A DNA stretch of 64,000 bases from Steroidobacteraceae bacterium (GTDB taxonomy: Bacteria; Pseudomonadota; Gammaproteobacteria; Steroidobacterales; Steroidobacteraceae). Position numbers and translations under genes: made by a program. The stretch spans positions 496,001 through 560,000 of the forward strand of contig JAWLAG010000001.1 of NCBI GenBank assembly GCA_041395505.1. The letters run 5' to 3'. The first letter of the stretch is position 1; the number at the start of each line of letters is the position of its first letter. Positions 41,371 through 50,683 of this stretch are shown here, in pieces. The notes under the pieces are model-generated. The model made no database searches. It was not told the DNA's origin and worked only from the letters and a program-made list of their open reading frames with translations.

Positions 41371-43659
41371 TTAGAACTTGACGCCCACCGCCAGTCCGAC
41401 GGTGCGCGGCCGGATCATCGCGAGGCCGACTGCATTGTTCGGCAGGGCACCCTCCGCGTTGATCTGGCTCACGCCTTCTTCGTCGCTGAGGTTCTTGCCA
41501 TAGAGCTCGATCGACCAGCTGCCGAAATCGATGCCGGCGCGCGCGTTGACGAGCGTATAGGCATCGGTCTTGCGCAGGTCGCCACCGGCAGTGCGATTGT
41601 TGAAATCCGCCGGGCGATCGCCCACATAGCCAAGATTGCCGCCGACCCAGGCATGTGCGCCACTCGCCATGGTCCAGCCGTAATTGGCGTCGAGACCGAG
41701 GCTCCACTCCGGCACATAGGACAGTGGATCACCGTCGAGTCCGCCGACGACGGGATCGGTGTCCTGTGTGAGCTTGGCGTCGGTGTATGCGCCGTTCAGC
41801 ACCAGCGTGAAATTGTCCGTTGGTCGCATGGTCGCGGCGAACTCGAAGCCCTTGCTCTCGGCCGTGCCGCCGTTGGCATTCAATCCAACGCCATTCACGA
41901 CGGCCAACAGCTGCACCTTTTTCCAGTCGAGCAGGTACGCTGCAAAATCGATCATGAATCGGTCATCGGCGAGGCTGGCCTTGACGCCGGCCTCGTAGCT
42001 GGTGAGTTCGTCCGAGTCATATGAGCCGGGTGTTCCGGGCGGTGCGCCTGGCGGGATCACATTCGGGCCGCCCGGCCGGTAACCGGTCGCAACGCGGGCA
42101 TACAGTGAAACGTCGTCATTGACGGCAAATCGCGGCGAGATCGACCAGGTAAACGGACTCTCCGACGACTTGGCGTCGTCGAAATTGATCGTACCGCCGA
42201 GCAGCGCGCCCTCAAGGACCTGCGATGCCTTCTGGTCGTTCTGGCTCGCGCGCGCACCGAATGACAGTTCCACGCGCGGGGCCACATGCCAGGTGGCGTT
42301 CGCGAACAGCGCTTTTTCCTCGAACTTTGATGTCAGCACGGCGTTGACCAGGACCGGAATGCCGCTGGCCAGCGTATCCGTTCCCGCTTCGACGGCCTGA
42401 AGACGTTGCGGGTCGATACCCGAGTCTTCCTTTGTGTAGTACACGCCGAGCAGCCATTCAAACTGATCGTTGTCGGCGGAAACCAGGCGCAGCTCCTGCG
42501 TGAATTTGTCCGTGCTCGTGATTTGATCGAGGATCGCGCTCAGCGGACGCGTCACGGGGTCACCGAAGATCAAGGTGGTCGCGGGCGCAATGGGCAGCCC
42601 GAGCAGTGCGGTATTGGCGGCGACATCCGTCTGGAACGTGTCGGAGAACTCCGCATAGCTCGTTATCGATTCGAGCGATGCGCCACCGAAATCCCAGTCG
42701 AGCGTCGCGCTGTAGACCCGGTACTTGATATCGGCGAAGTCGCTGTTGTAGCGGGAGCGGACATTGTCATTGAGGGGCTTGAGCGTCACGGGATCCGCAT
42801 CGACCACGCCGGTCGAGCCGTTGTCGATGTCCTGGGCGACGGCGGCAAGCGTGAGCGATGCGCTGTCCGTGAGTTTGAACAGTGCCGCGAGCCTTGCACC
42901 CGTGGATTTGACCGAATTGATGTTGTCCTCGACTCGAGTGCCATTCAGTACGTTGACGTTCGGATCCGTCAGGCTCGGTATCGGGTTGTTTCCGATCGAG
43001 TCGATCCAGCCGTCTGAATTGCGGTAATAGGCGCTGGCACGAAGCGCTGCCCGTTCGCTCAGGGGAATGTTGATGAGACCGGTGACTGAATAGCCGACAT
43101 CGCCATGCGCGATATTCTCGATACCGACTTGTGCCCGTCCTTCGAATTTTTCAGTATTTGGCGCGTTCAAGACGTATTTCATGACGCCGCCCAGTGAGCT
43201 CGCGCCATAGAGTGTGCCCTGTGGACCGCGCAGGACCTCGAGGCGTGCAAGGTCAAAGGTGTCGAAATCGCCCGACAGGATCGCCGCATTGGCGAGACCG
43301 CTGCTCGATCCGAACGGCACGTCATCGACGTAGACACCGACCGTGCTGGCAACGCCACCCGTATTGATGCCACGCAGGGTGATGCGGTTGACGCCACGCG
43401 CGGTCGAATTGAGACTGAAACCAGGTACGAGCGATACCATGTCCTCGAAGGTCACGGCCTGTTGGCGCTCCAGGGCATCGCCCGACAGCACGGTCACCGA
43501 CATGGGAATCTCGGCCAGCGTCTCGCTGCGCTTCTGCGCAGTGACGACAACTTCTTCGAGCGGCACTGCGGCGCCTTGTGCGGCGACCGCGCCGGACGCC
43601 GTTGCGAATATCAGGCTCGCGCTGATGGCTGCTGCATGCTTGCTGGTTTTGTTCGCCAT
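41371..43659 (-). CDS. TonB-dependent outer-membrane receptor
   Basis: 762 residues. Signal peptide (AAAISASLIFATASGAVAA), a TonB box-like segment (EEVVVTAQKR), plug domain at ~45-165 (IPMSVTVLSGDALERQQ; TLRGINTGGVAST; VYVDDVPFG; EVLRGPQGTLYGASS) and a 22-strand barrel to the C-terminal Val-Gly-Val-Lys-Phe. The barrel type is the siderophore/oligosaccharide-like family, but the neighbours suggest uptake of peptidoglycan-type peptides. It stands between the AraC-family regulator and the DUF819 permease. Three direct repeats upstream may be the regulator's operator. Confidence 0.92.
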   Translation of the reverse strand: MANKTSKHAAAISASLIFATASGAVAAQGAAVPLEEVVVTAQKRSETLAEIPMSVTVLSGDALERQQAVTFEDMVSLVPGFSLNSTARGVNRITLRGINTGGVASTVGVYVDDVPFGSSSGLANAAILSGDFDTFDLARLEVLRGPQGTLYGASSLGGVMKYVLNAPNTEKFEGRAQVGIENIAHGDVGYSVTGLINIPLSERAALRASAYYRNSDGWIDSIGNNPIPSLTDPNVNVLNGTRVEDNINSVKSTGARLAALFKLTDSASLTLAAVAQDIDNGSTGVVDADPVTLKPLNDNVRSRYNSDFADIKYRVYSATLDWDFGGASLESITSYAEFSDTFQTDVAANTALLGLPIAPATTLIFGDPVTRPLSAILDQITSTDKFTQELRLVSADNDQFEWLLGVYYTKEDSGIDPQRLQAVEAGTDTLASGIPVLVNAVLTSKFEEKALFANATWHVAPRVELSFGARASQNDQKASQVLEGALLGGTINFDDAKSSESPFTWSISPRFAVNDDVSLYARVATGYRPGGPNVIPPGAPPGTPGSYDSDELTSYEAGVKASLADDRFMIDFAAYLLDWKKVQLLAVVNGVGLNANGGTAESKGFEFAATMRPTDNFTLVLNGAYTDAKLTQDTDPVVGGLDGDPLSYVPEWSLGLDANYGWTMASGAHAWVGGNLGYVGDRPADFNNRTAGGDLRKTDAYTLVNARAGIDFGSWSIELYGKNLSDEEGVSQINAEGALPNNAVGLAMIRPRTVGLAVGVKF

Positions 43660-43711
43660 GATCGTCCCACCCCTGCCAAATAAGACCGGTCCGCGAAAGC
43701 GGCGTCTGCAT

Positions 43712-43767
43712 GGCCAATACTAATTCGCCGCCCGGCGCGGCCATTAGTCAGATACGGCCATTTACTA
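43712..43767 (-). promoter_or_regulatory. Three direct repeats, candidate AraC-type operator
   Basis: GGCCA-containing direct repeats begin at 43712 (GGCCAATACTA), 43739 (GGCCATTAGTC) and 43756 (GGCCATTTACTA). On the minus strand they read as TAGTATTGGCC, GACTAATGGCC and TAGTAAATGGCC. They lie ~50-110 nt upstream of the TonB receptor start. AraC/PchR-type regulators use such direct repeats; the AraC gene is adjacent. Confidence 0.45.
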
Positions 43768-43815
43768 TGCAGATTCGGTGGCTAAGTTCAGGGCAGCATC
43801 GCCGCCGCAGTCGCG

Positions 43816-44859
43816 TCAGGAGCCACGCGCACGCCGCCATTCGCGAGGCGTGGCGCCGGTCTGGCGCCGAAACGCCCGCGAGAATGCAGAGTGGTCTTCA
43901 TATCCGACGATGCTCCCGATCTCCGAAATCGACAAGCGACCCTCGCGCAGCAACAACCGGGCTGCCTCGACGCGCCGGTCGATGCAATACTGCATGACGC
44001 TGCTACCGTACATGGAGCGAAACCCGCTCTTCAACCGCGTCTCGGAAATTCCAAGCTGCTGCGCGAGATCCGGCAGCAGCGGTGGATTGGCATAGTCGAC
44101 GCTCAGTATCGCCCGCGCCCTGCGGATCTTGTCGCCGCAGGGTAGATCGAGATCGAGCGCGTCGTGATCGGGCAGGTTCTGGCTGTTCTTGAGGATCTGC
44201 AGGCCAATGCAAAGCAGTTCGTCGTACTTGGCGGACATCCAGTGACCGAGCAGGCTTCCCGAGACCGGCAGGTGAAAGCACGACCAGATGGCATCGCGGT
44301 GCACGTCCTCAAGGAAATACACCTTTTGCCGCGGGCTTTTCTGCTTGCCGGCCAGGGTATCGCGCAGCCAGCGGGGGTAGTGTCCGCGCTGCTCACCCGT
44401 GCGTTCGAGCAGCGTCGAGAGCGTGGCGTGCACGACGACATGCTGGATCGGCACTTCGCGCTTGGGCACGCGGTAGGTGGTCTCCGCCTGCGGCACCGTG
44501 CTGACTATGAAGGCAGGTCCGAAATCGTGTTCGTTCCTGCGCCGGCCGAGATACTCCGATCGCTTTACAGTGGACACGAACTGAAAGCTGATCAGGTCCG
44601 CAACTTCATTTCGCAGCACGTAGTTCTCGTGAAGGAACGCGTCATTGATCTCGATCATGCTGTCGGCGTCGATGCGATAGCAGAGCAGTCCCTCGATTCC
44701 CGATCCGGTGAGGTCGTGAATGAAGTTGTGATCCGGCGTCGACTCAAAGCGGGTGAGGCGCCTGGCATGACCGAACAGTTCATCGACTCGCGCGCGGGCG
44801 ACCTGGTCCAGGGCGAACCCTTCCGGTACCTCGACCACGAACTCGTCACCGTATTTCAA
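43816..44859 (-). CDS. AraC-family transcriptional regulator (PchR-like)
   Basis: 347 residues with a TTG start at 44859; no in-frame ATG lies upstream. The C-terminal ~100 residues contain two HTH motifs (LLPDLAQQLGISETRLKSGF and LSISEIGSIVGYEDHSAFSRAFRRQTG, read in part) ending PREWRRARG. The N-terminal ~240 residues are a sensor domain with no obvious cupin motif. By position it controls the TonB receptor on the same strand and perhaps the divergent serine-hydrolase operon, whose start is 130 nt away. Confidence 0.88.
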   Translation of the reverse strand: MKYGDEFVVEVPEGFALDQVARARVDELFGHARRLTRFESTPDHNFIHDLTGSGIEGLLCYRIDADSMIEINDAFLHENYVLRNEVADLISFQFVSTVKRSEYLGRRRNEHDFGPAFIVSTVPQAETTYRVPKREVPIQHVVVHATLSTLLERTGEQRGHYPRWLRDTLAGKQKSPRQKVYFLEDVHRDAIWSCFHLPVSGSLLGHWMSAKYDELLCIGLQILKNSQNLPDHDALDLDLPCGDKIRRARAILSVDYANPPLLPDLAQQLGISETRLKSGFRSMYGSSVMQYCIDRRVEAARLLLREGRLSISEIGSIVGYEDHSAFSRAFRRQTGATPREWRRARGS

Positions 44860-44882
44860 GCCGGGTTACCTCGGCGCATGAA

Positions 44883-44910
44883 TTGACCTGCCGATTGTGC
44901 ACATTATGTT
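44883..44910 (+). promoter_or_regulatory. Candidate sigma70 promoter of serine-hydrolase operon
   Basis: TTGACC (44883-44888), a 16-nt spacer and TATGTT (44905-44910) upstream of ATG 44989. The spacer holds a perfect TGTGCACA palindrome (44896-44903), a possible operator. Confidence 0.4.
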
Positions 44911-44988
44911 GGCGCTTCTGCCTAACCCGCAATCGTTTCCGGGGGCTATGATCCGATTTCGGCCCTTCAGGCCATTTGGGGGTAAGCG

Positions 44989-46908
44989 ATGATCCTTCGA
45001 GATTTCCGGCTCGCACTCGCGGTGAGCGTTCTGGTGTCGTTTCCGGGTCTGTCCGCCGCAGCGGCCGATCTGACCAACACTGCTGCGCTCGAGAGCTTCG
45101 TCGATGGCGTCGTCGAGCCGACCATGTCGGCCAACAAGAGCCCTTCGGGCGTCGTCGTCATTGCCAAGGACGGCCAGGTGATACTCGCCAAGGGCTACGG
45201 GTACAAGGACGTCGCAACGGCCGAACCCGTCGATCCGCAAACCACTCTTTTCCGACCGGGATCGGTCTCCAAGCTCTTCACCTGGATGGCGGTGATGCAG
45301 CTCGTCGATCAGGGCAAACTCGACCTCGATGCCGACGTCAACGGCTACCTGAAGAAGGTCAGGATCAAGGAAGCATTCGGCAAGCCGGTGACATTGCGCC
45401 ACATCATGACGCACACGGCCGGGTTCGAAGACGGAGCGCTTGGTTATCTGATCGTTGACGATCCCGGGCGCATCATGCCGCTCGCAGATTCGATGGAACG
45501 CTATCAGCCAAAGCGGGTGAATGCGCCGGGAACCCATACCGCCTATTCAAACTATGCGACCTCGATCGCGGGGCTGATCGTTGCCGATATATCCGGCTTG
45601 TCGTTCAACGAATACATCAAGACCCAAATTCTCCAGCCCCTTGGCATGCAGCACGCCACGTTCGATGAGCCGCTGCCCGCAACGCTCGCCGCCGACATGG
45701 CCAAGAGCTATACCGTGGAAACAGGTGGGTTCGTCGAGAAGCCGTTCGAAATCGTTTCCAACTTCGGGCCGGCGGGCGCACTGTCGGCCAGCGGAACCGA
45801 CATGGTGCGGTTCGCCCAGGCCGTATTGAATGGTGGCGAGCTCGATGGCAACAGGATCATTGGTGAAGCCACCCTCGCGACGATGTTGACCCGGGCCTTT
45901 TCCCACGACCCTCGACTCATGGGCATGGCGCTTGGTTTCTATGAGGAAGAGCACAACGGCACCCGATTGGTTGGCCATGGCGGCGACACACAGTGGTTTC
46001 ACTCTTACCTCGGCATTGACCAGACACACAACCTGGCGTTCTTCGTCAGTTTCGGCGCGCCTGGCGGCAGTGCTGTCCGATCTGCGTTCACGCCGGCGCT
46101 CTACAACGAGTATTTCCCTGCTGCCGTTACGCGGCCGGTTCCGCCAAAGGATTTCGCCAAGACCGCGCAACGTTACGCGGGCAACTATGGCTTCTGGCGA
46201 AACAATTTCTCCAGTATCGAGAAACTCCTGGGACTAGGCAGCGTCATGCAGGTCGCACCGACCAAGGACGATACGTTGGTGCTCGCCTTCGCCGGCAACG
46301 CCAAGCAATATGTGCAGGTTGACAAGAATCTGTTCGTCGAACTCGATCCGAATATTTCGCTGGTCGCGGGCATCAGTCCGCAGCGGCTGGCGTTCCAGGA
46401 GGATGCCTCCGGTACGATCACCGGATTCGTGCTCGATGGCCTGCCGTTCATGTCGTTGCGCAAGCTTCCGCTCGCGGCCACGCCGAATTTCAACTTCAGC
46501 CTGCTGGGCGCATCGCTGCTTGTTTTCGTTCTGGTGCTGTTGCGGCGCTTTTTCCAGCGCAAGGCCATCAAGGCGCAGGTCCCCAACGACCGGGCTGCGA
46601 CCAGCGCTGCAGTCTGGGCAGCCGCAGCAAATCTGCTGGTTGTCGTGGCAGGGCTGGTCGTGGTCCTTATCGTCAAGGACAAACTCTTTACGGGCATTCC
46701 TTTCCTGTTCAAAGCCTGGTTGGTGTTGCCTGTCCTGGCCACGATTGCCGGCATTTACCTGCTTTATCGAACGGTGCTCGTATGGCGCAATGCTCGCCTG
46801 GGCGGCTTCTGGGCGCGTGTGCGCTACAGCGTGATCGCGCTGTGTGCGCTTTTCATGTGCTGGTTCTACTGGTACTGGAATGTCCTCGGCTTTCAGTACA
46901 AGACCTGA
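44989..46908 (+). CDS. Serine hydrolase (beta-lactamase/S12 family) with membrane domain
   Basis: 639 residues with a signal peptide (LALAVSVLVSFPGLSAAAAD). The S12 catalytic motifs are present: S92-V-S-K95 (Ser nucleophile and Lys), Y186-S-N188 and HGGDTQWF. Family members include DD-peptidases, D-aminopeptidases and esterases. After the catalytic domain (~360) and a beta-sheet region, residues ~505-639 carry four transmembrane helices (FSLLGASLLVFVLVLLRRF; ANLLVVVAGLVVVLIV; PVLATIAGIYLLY; VIALCALFMCWFYWYW). The enzyme should therefore face the periplasm while fixed in the inner membrane. It is the first gene of the plus-strand operon. Confidence 0.88.
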   Translation: MILRDFRLALAVSVLVSFPGLSAAAADLTNTAALESFVDGVVEPTMSANKSPSGVVVIAKDGQVILAKGYGYKDVATAEPVDPQTTLFRPGSVSKLFTWMAVMQLVDQGKLDLDADVNGYLKKVRIKEAFGKPVTLRHIMTHTAGFEDGALGYLIVDDPGRIMPLADSMERYQPKRVNAPGTHTAYSNYATSIAGLIVADISGLSFNEYIKTQILQPLGMQHATFDEPLPATLAADMAKSYTVETGGFVEKPFEIVSNFGPAGALSASGTDMVRFAQAVLNGGELDGNRIIGEATLATMLTRAFSHDPRLMGMALGFYEEEHNGTRLVGHGGDTQWFHSYLGIDQTHNLAFFVSFGAPGGSAVRSAFTPALYNEYFPAAVTRPVPPKDFAKTAQRYAGNYGFWRNNFSSIEKLLGLGSVMQVAPTKDDTLVLAFAGNAKQYVQVDKNLFVELDPNISLVAGISPQRLAFQEDASGTITGFVLDGLPFMSLRKLPLAATPNFNFSLLGASLLVFVLVLLRRFFQRKAIKAQVPNDRAATSAAVWAAAANLLVVVAGLVVVLIVKDKLFTGIPFLFKAWLVLPVLATIAGIYLLYRTVLVWRNARLGGFWARVRYSVIALCALFMCWFYWYWNVLGFQYKT

Positions 46909-46959
46909 GTTAACACGGCAAATGCTGCGGTGTAGAGATACAGGGCGACGGGTCCCAGG

Positions 46960-47940
46960 ATGACCCAGCGCAAGCTGCTCGCCCGAACGGAACGTTGGGC
47001 GTTCAAGGAACCGTTCGTCATCACGGGCCATACCTTCACCGAGTCGGATCTCCTCTACGTTGAATTGACAGACGCTGGCGCGATCGGTCGGGGCGAAGCA
47101 GCGGGGGCCTACTACCGCGACGAAAGCGGCGCGAGCATGCTGGCGGAGCTGGAAACGGTGCGCGACGCCATCGAGGCAGGTGCCGATCGGTCTGCACTGC
47201 AGAACCTGTTGCCGCCCGGCGGCGCGCGCAATGCGCTCGATTGTGCGCTTTGGGATCTCGAAGCCAAGCAAAGCGGTCGCAGCATCTGGGACCTGACCGG
47301 GATCGAACCCAGGCCGACGCACACGGTGCTCACCATCGGAATTGCCACGCCTGACGAAATGGGCGCCGTTGCAAGAACGCTGGACACGGCTCGTATCAAG
47401 GTCAAGCTCAACGGCGAACTCGCACTCGAGCGATTGCGAGCCGTGCGCGAGGCGCGCCCCGATGCGGAGCTTGTCGTCGACGTGAACCAAGGTTGGACAT
47501 TGGATCAACTCAGGACGTTTTCGCCACGGTTTGCCGACCTGGGTGTTGCCATGATCGAGCAGCCGTTGCCACGGGGTGGAGACTCCGGCCTCGAGGGGTA
47601 TCGCCCGCCGGTGCCCGTTTGCGCCGACGAGTCCTGTCTGGACCTGACCGAGTTCGAGCAGGCCGCGCGCCGTTACCAGGTGATCAACATCAAGCTCGAC
47701 AAGTGCGGCGGATTGACCGAAGCGTTGCAGATCGCGCGGCGTGCGCGAGAACGTGGCATCGACGTCATGGTCGGCAACATGATGGGCACATCGCTCGCGA
47801 TAGCGCCCGGTTTCGTTGTGGCGCAGCTCGCGAGATTCGTCGATCTCGACGGGCCGCTGTTTCTCACCGCTGATCGAAAATGCCCGATGAGTATCCGTCA
47901 CGGCGAAGTGACCGGGCCATCGAGCAGCCTATGGGGCTGA
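46960..47940 (+). CDS. dgcA: Dipeptide epimerase / DgcA-type N-acetyl-D-glutamate racemase
   Basis: 326 residues of the enolase superfamily, muconate-lactonising subgroup. The barrel residues are visible: K-x-K (RIKVKLNG), Asp of DVNQGW, Glu of MIEQPLP, Asp of CADESC, and Lys of NIKLDKCGG. These are the two general bases and three metal ligands. Relatives epimerise L-Ala-D/L-Glu from peptidoglycan or, as DgcA, racemise N-acetyl-D-Glu. The DUF1611 gene at 39121 supports the second role; the dipeptidase and hydrolases support the first. It is 51 nt after the serine hydrolase, in the same operon. Confidence 0.85.
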   Translation: MTQRKLLARTERWAFKEPFVITGHTFTESDLLYVELTDAGAIGRGEAAGAYYRDESGASMLAELETVRDAIEAGADRSALQNLLPPGGARNALDCALWDLEAKQSGRSIWDLTGIEPRPTHTVLTIGIATPDEMGAVARTLDTARIKVKLNGELALERLRAVREARPDAELVVDVNQGWTLDQLRTFSPRFADLGVAMIEQPLPRGGDSGLEGYRPPVPVCADESCLDLTEFEQAARRYQVINIKLDKCGGLTEALQIARRARERGIDVMVGNMMGTSLAIAPGFVVAQLARFVDLDGPLFLTADRKCPMSIRHGEVTGPSSSLWG

Positions 47941-47980
47941 CCATCATCGCAGGTCGAGCGAGCGCCGCGCGCAACTGCAT

Positions 47981-49081
47981 ATGAGCGCGTCCGCTTTTAC
48001 CCGGCTCTGGCTTCCGGGGTTCCTGCTTCAGTCCGTCATCGTCGGTGGTGGCTATGCGACTGGTCGCGAACTGGTCGAATTCTTCCTGAGCGCCGGCCCG
48101 CTGGGCGGTCTCCTCGGCATGGTGGTTGCTGCCGGTTTGCTGAGTCTCCTGAGCGCGCTCGCGTTCGAATATGCCCGAATGACCGGCAGCCAGAACTACC
48201 GGCGGTTCTTCGTCAATCTACTCGGCCGCGGCTGGTGGCTCTACGAGATTGCATATCTCGTCCTTATGCTCCTGGTACTCGCCGTGATTGCGGCCGCAAC
48301 CAGCGAAATAGCGGCTGGGCAGTGGCATCTGCCGCCGGTTCTCGGCACGGCGCTGCTACTGGTGCCGGTGGCGCTGCTGGTATTTCGCGGCAGTGCTGTC
48401 ATCGAAAAGGTTCTCGCGGCCTGGTCCTTCGTGCTGTATGCCGTCTACGCAATCCTGGTGCTTGCCTATTTGTGGAAATCTGGCGGGCGCGTGGTCGAGC
48501 CCTTTGAGCACTGGCCGGGAGATGGAGCGTGGCTGATCAAAGGCATCAGCTACTTTGGCTACAACCTGGCGGTGATCCCGCTCGTACTGTTCTGCGTGTC
48601 GCACATGCAGTCGCGCCGCGATGCGTTTGTCGCAGGCGCGCTCGCGGGGCCCCTGGTCATGATACCCGCGCTCATGTTCTACATGGCCATGGTGGCGTCC
48701 TATCCCGAGATACTCCAGTCACCGGTGCCTGCGGATTTTCTCATGCAACGACTCGATATCGGCTGGCTGAGCTTTGCGTTCTACGTTGTCGTATTCGGCA
48801 CGTTCATCGAGACCGGTACCGCAATGATCCATGCGCTGAACGACCGGGTAGCCGCTACTATCGCGGACCGTGGCTGGACCATGCCGGGGTGGCTGCGCCC
48901 GACGATTGCGATCGGCGCGATGCTGCTCGCATCGTTCCTGGCCCTCCGCTACGGGATCATCGCGTTGATCGCCCGGGGCTACGGCGCGCTGACCTGGGCA
49001 TTCATTCTGATATTCGCGCTTCCGCTCGCGACGCGAGGCGTGTGGCAAATGAGACGGTCTTCGGTGGAGCAACAACCATGA
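47981..49081 (+). CDS. YkvI-like membrane transporter
   Basis: 366 residues with ~10 transmembrane helices and a first helix interrupted by GGGYATGRELVEFF, the hallmark of the LeuT-fold YkvI-type membrane proteins. Other helices: YEIAYLVLMLLVLAVIAAATSEIAAG, YFGYNLAVIPLVLFCVSH and FAFYVVVFGTFIETGTAM (read in part). Its substrate is not known; as part of the cluster it may move the amino acid or dipeptide product. The stop overlaps the next gene's start by 4 nt (ATGA). Confidence 0.75.
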   Translation: MSASAFTRLWLPGFLLQSVIVGGGYATGRELVEFFLSAGPLGGLLGMVVAAGLLSLLSALAFEYARMTGSQNYRRFFVNLLGRGWWLYEIAYLVLMLLVLAVIAAATSEIAAGQWHLPPVLGTALLLVPVALLVFRGSAVIEKVLAAWSFVLYAVYAILVLAYLWKSGGRVVEPFEHWPGDGAWLIKGISYFGYNLAVIPLVLFCVSHMQSRRDAFVAGALAGPLVMIPALMFYMAMVASYPEILQSPVPADFLMQRLDIGWLSFAFYVVVFGTFIETGTAMIHALNDRVAATIADRGWTMPGWLRPTIAIGAMLLASFLALRYGIIALIARGYGALTWAFILIFALPLATRGVWQMRRSSVEQQP

Positions 49082-50664
49082 ATCGCAGCAAAAGCATGTC
49101 GCTGATCGCCTGGCTCGCCATTTCGGCAATCAGCCCGGGAGTCATGGCGGCCACGCCGCCACCAGTTGCCGATATCGGCGCGGTCGTCGAACGCGCGATG
49201 AAGGCCTTCAATGTGCCTGGCATGACCGTTGCGGTGGTTGCCGACGGGAAAGTGCTCTATTCGGCAGGGCAGGGCGCCGTGGAAAACGGCAAACCCGCGG
49301 CGGTGGATGATCGCACGCTGTTTCAGATTGGCTCAGTGTCGAAAGCGTTCACCGCCGCCGCGATGGCGCTTCTGGTCGATGAGGGCAGGCTCGACTGGGA
49401 TCATCCAGTCATCGATTACCTGCCGGAATTTCGCATGGCGGATCCCTGGGTCACCCGCGAGTTCACCGTGCGCGATCTTTTGACACACCGCAGCGGTTTG
49501 CCACTCGGTGCCGGCGACCTGCTGATGTTCCCGGATGGCAACGCAGCCCCGGCCGATATCGTGGGGGCGCTACGCTACCTCAAGCCGGCCAGCAGCTTCC
49601 GATCCGAATTCGCCTACGACAACCTGCTCTACATCGTGGCTGGCGAAGTGATCGCGCGTGTCGCTGCGATGCCGTTCATGCAGTTCCTCGAGCAACGTCT
49701 CCTGCAGCCACTCGGTATGGGCGACTGCGTCGCCTATGTAGAGCGTGCAGCTTCCGACGCCAGTGTCGCGACCGCACACGTGGTCGTTGATGGCAATCTT
49801 CAAACCACGGGCACCAAGGTTTCTGAACTGGTCGCAGCGGCCGGCGGCATTACCTGCAGCGCGCGCAGCATGGCCCGCTGGATGCAGTTCATGCTGGGCG
49901 AAGGCGTCACGGTTGACGGCAGGCGGTTGATCAGCGCCGGGCAATTCGCGCAACTCGTCCAGCCCGTGACTTTGCTTCCCGTTCCATCCTATCTGGCAGC
50001 GAATGCTGGCACATCCCTCAACGCCTACGCGCTTGGCTGGAATGTCTCGACGTTCTACGGCGAGCGCATGCTTTCGCACAGCGGTGGCGTCTGGGGCATG
50101 ACCACTCACCTGGCGATTCTTCCCAGGCAGAAGCTGGCAGTCTTTGCGAGTGGCAACCAGATGACCGTTGCACCGCGCGCGGTCGTGCACGCCATTGTCG
50201 ATCAGTTCATGGGCGAGCAATCGATCACCGGTCACGTTGACTGGGTCGGCGTTTTCGAGGAGGAAGTTCGCAAGCGCGGCGCCGGTGCGGATGACGTCGT
50301 TGCCAAGGCTTATGCGGCGCGCAATGCGCGCAGCCGGCCGAGCCGTGCGCTCGCGGCCTACGCAGGCACGTATCGCGATCCATGGTATGGCACGATACGC
50401 ATCGAATTGCAGGACGGCAGACTCTGGTTTCGTTCCCAGCGCAATCCGCCGTTGGCTGGTCCGCTGGAGCATTTCCAGTACGACACCTTCGTGGCGCGAT
50501 GGAGCGATCGACGTCTCAATGCCGACGCCTATGTGACGTTCAATCTCGCTCCGGACGGTAGCGTCGAGCGCATCCGCATGAAGGCGGTCTCACCGGCGAC
50601 GGACTTTTCCTACGATTTCCACGACCTGGATCTGGTCAAGGAGCCGGAGGTCGCGCAGGAGTGA
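49078..50664 (+). CDS. Serine hydrolase (beta-lactamase/S12 family), exported
   Basis: 528 residues from ATG 49078, which overlaps the transporter stop. A longer in-frame start at 48529 is a shadow. Signal peptide (MSLIAWLAISAISPGVMAA). Catalytic motifs: S86-V-S-K89, Y180-D-N182 and HSGGVWGMT. The C-terminal ~110 residues form the beta-barrel tail found in many S12 enzymes (YAGTYRDPWYGTIRIELQDG). Unlike the first hydrolase of the operon it has no membrane helices and is probably soluble in the periplasm. D-aminopeptidase or esterase activity is likely but unproven. Confidence 0.88.
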   Translation: MNRSKSMSLIAWLAISAISPGVMAATPPPVADIGAVVERAMKAFNVPGMTVAVVADGKVLYSAGQGAVENGKPAAVDDRTLFQIGSVSKAFTAAAMALLVDEGRLDWDHPVIDYLPEFRMADPWVTREFTVRDLLTHRSGLPLGAGDLLMFPDGNAAPADIVGALRYLKPASSFRSEFAYDNLLYIVAGEVIARVAAMPFMQFLEQRLLQPLGMGDCVAYVERAASDASVATAHVVVDGNLQTTGTKVSELVAAAGGITCSARSMARWMQFMLGEGVTVDGRRLISAGQFAQLVQPVTLLPVPSYLAANAGTSLNAYALGWNVSTFYGERMLSHSGGVWGMTTHLAILPRQKLAVFASGNQMTVAPRAVVHAIVDQFMGEQSITGHVDWVGVFEEEVRKRGAGADDVVAKAYAARNARSRPSRALAAYAGTYRDPWYGTIRIELQDGRLWFRSQRNPPLAGPLEHFQYDTFVARWSDRRLNADAYVTFNLAPDGSVERIRMKAVSPATDFSYDFHDLDLVKEPEVAQE

Positions 50665-50683
50665 TCCGCGCAGTCTGACCGTT

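Noticed and set aside
46234..47901. Minus-strand open frame of 555 codons
   Set aside because: Antisense to the serine hydrolase and epimerase genes, which have all their catalytic motifs on the plus strand.
48529..49077. N-terminal extension of the second serine hydrolase (start at 48529)
   Set aside because: It lies entirely inside the YkvI-like transporter gene in another frame. ATG 49078 overlaps the transporter stop and gives a proper signal peptide.
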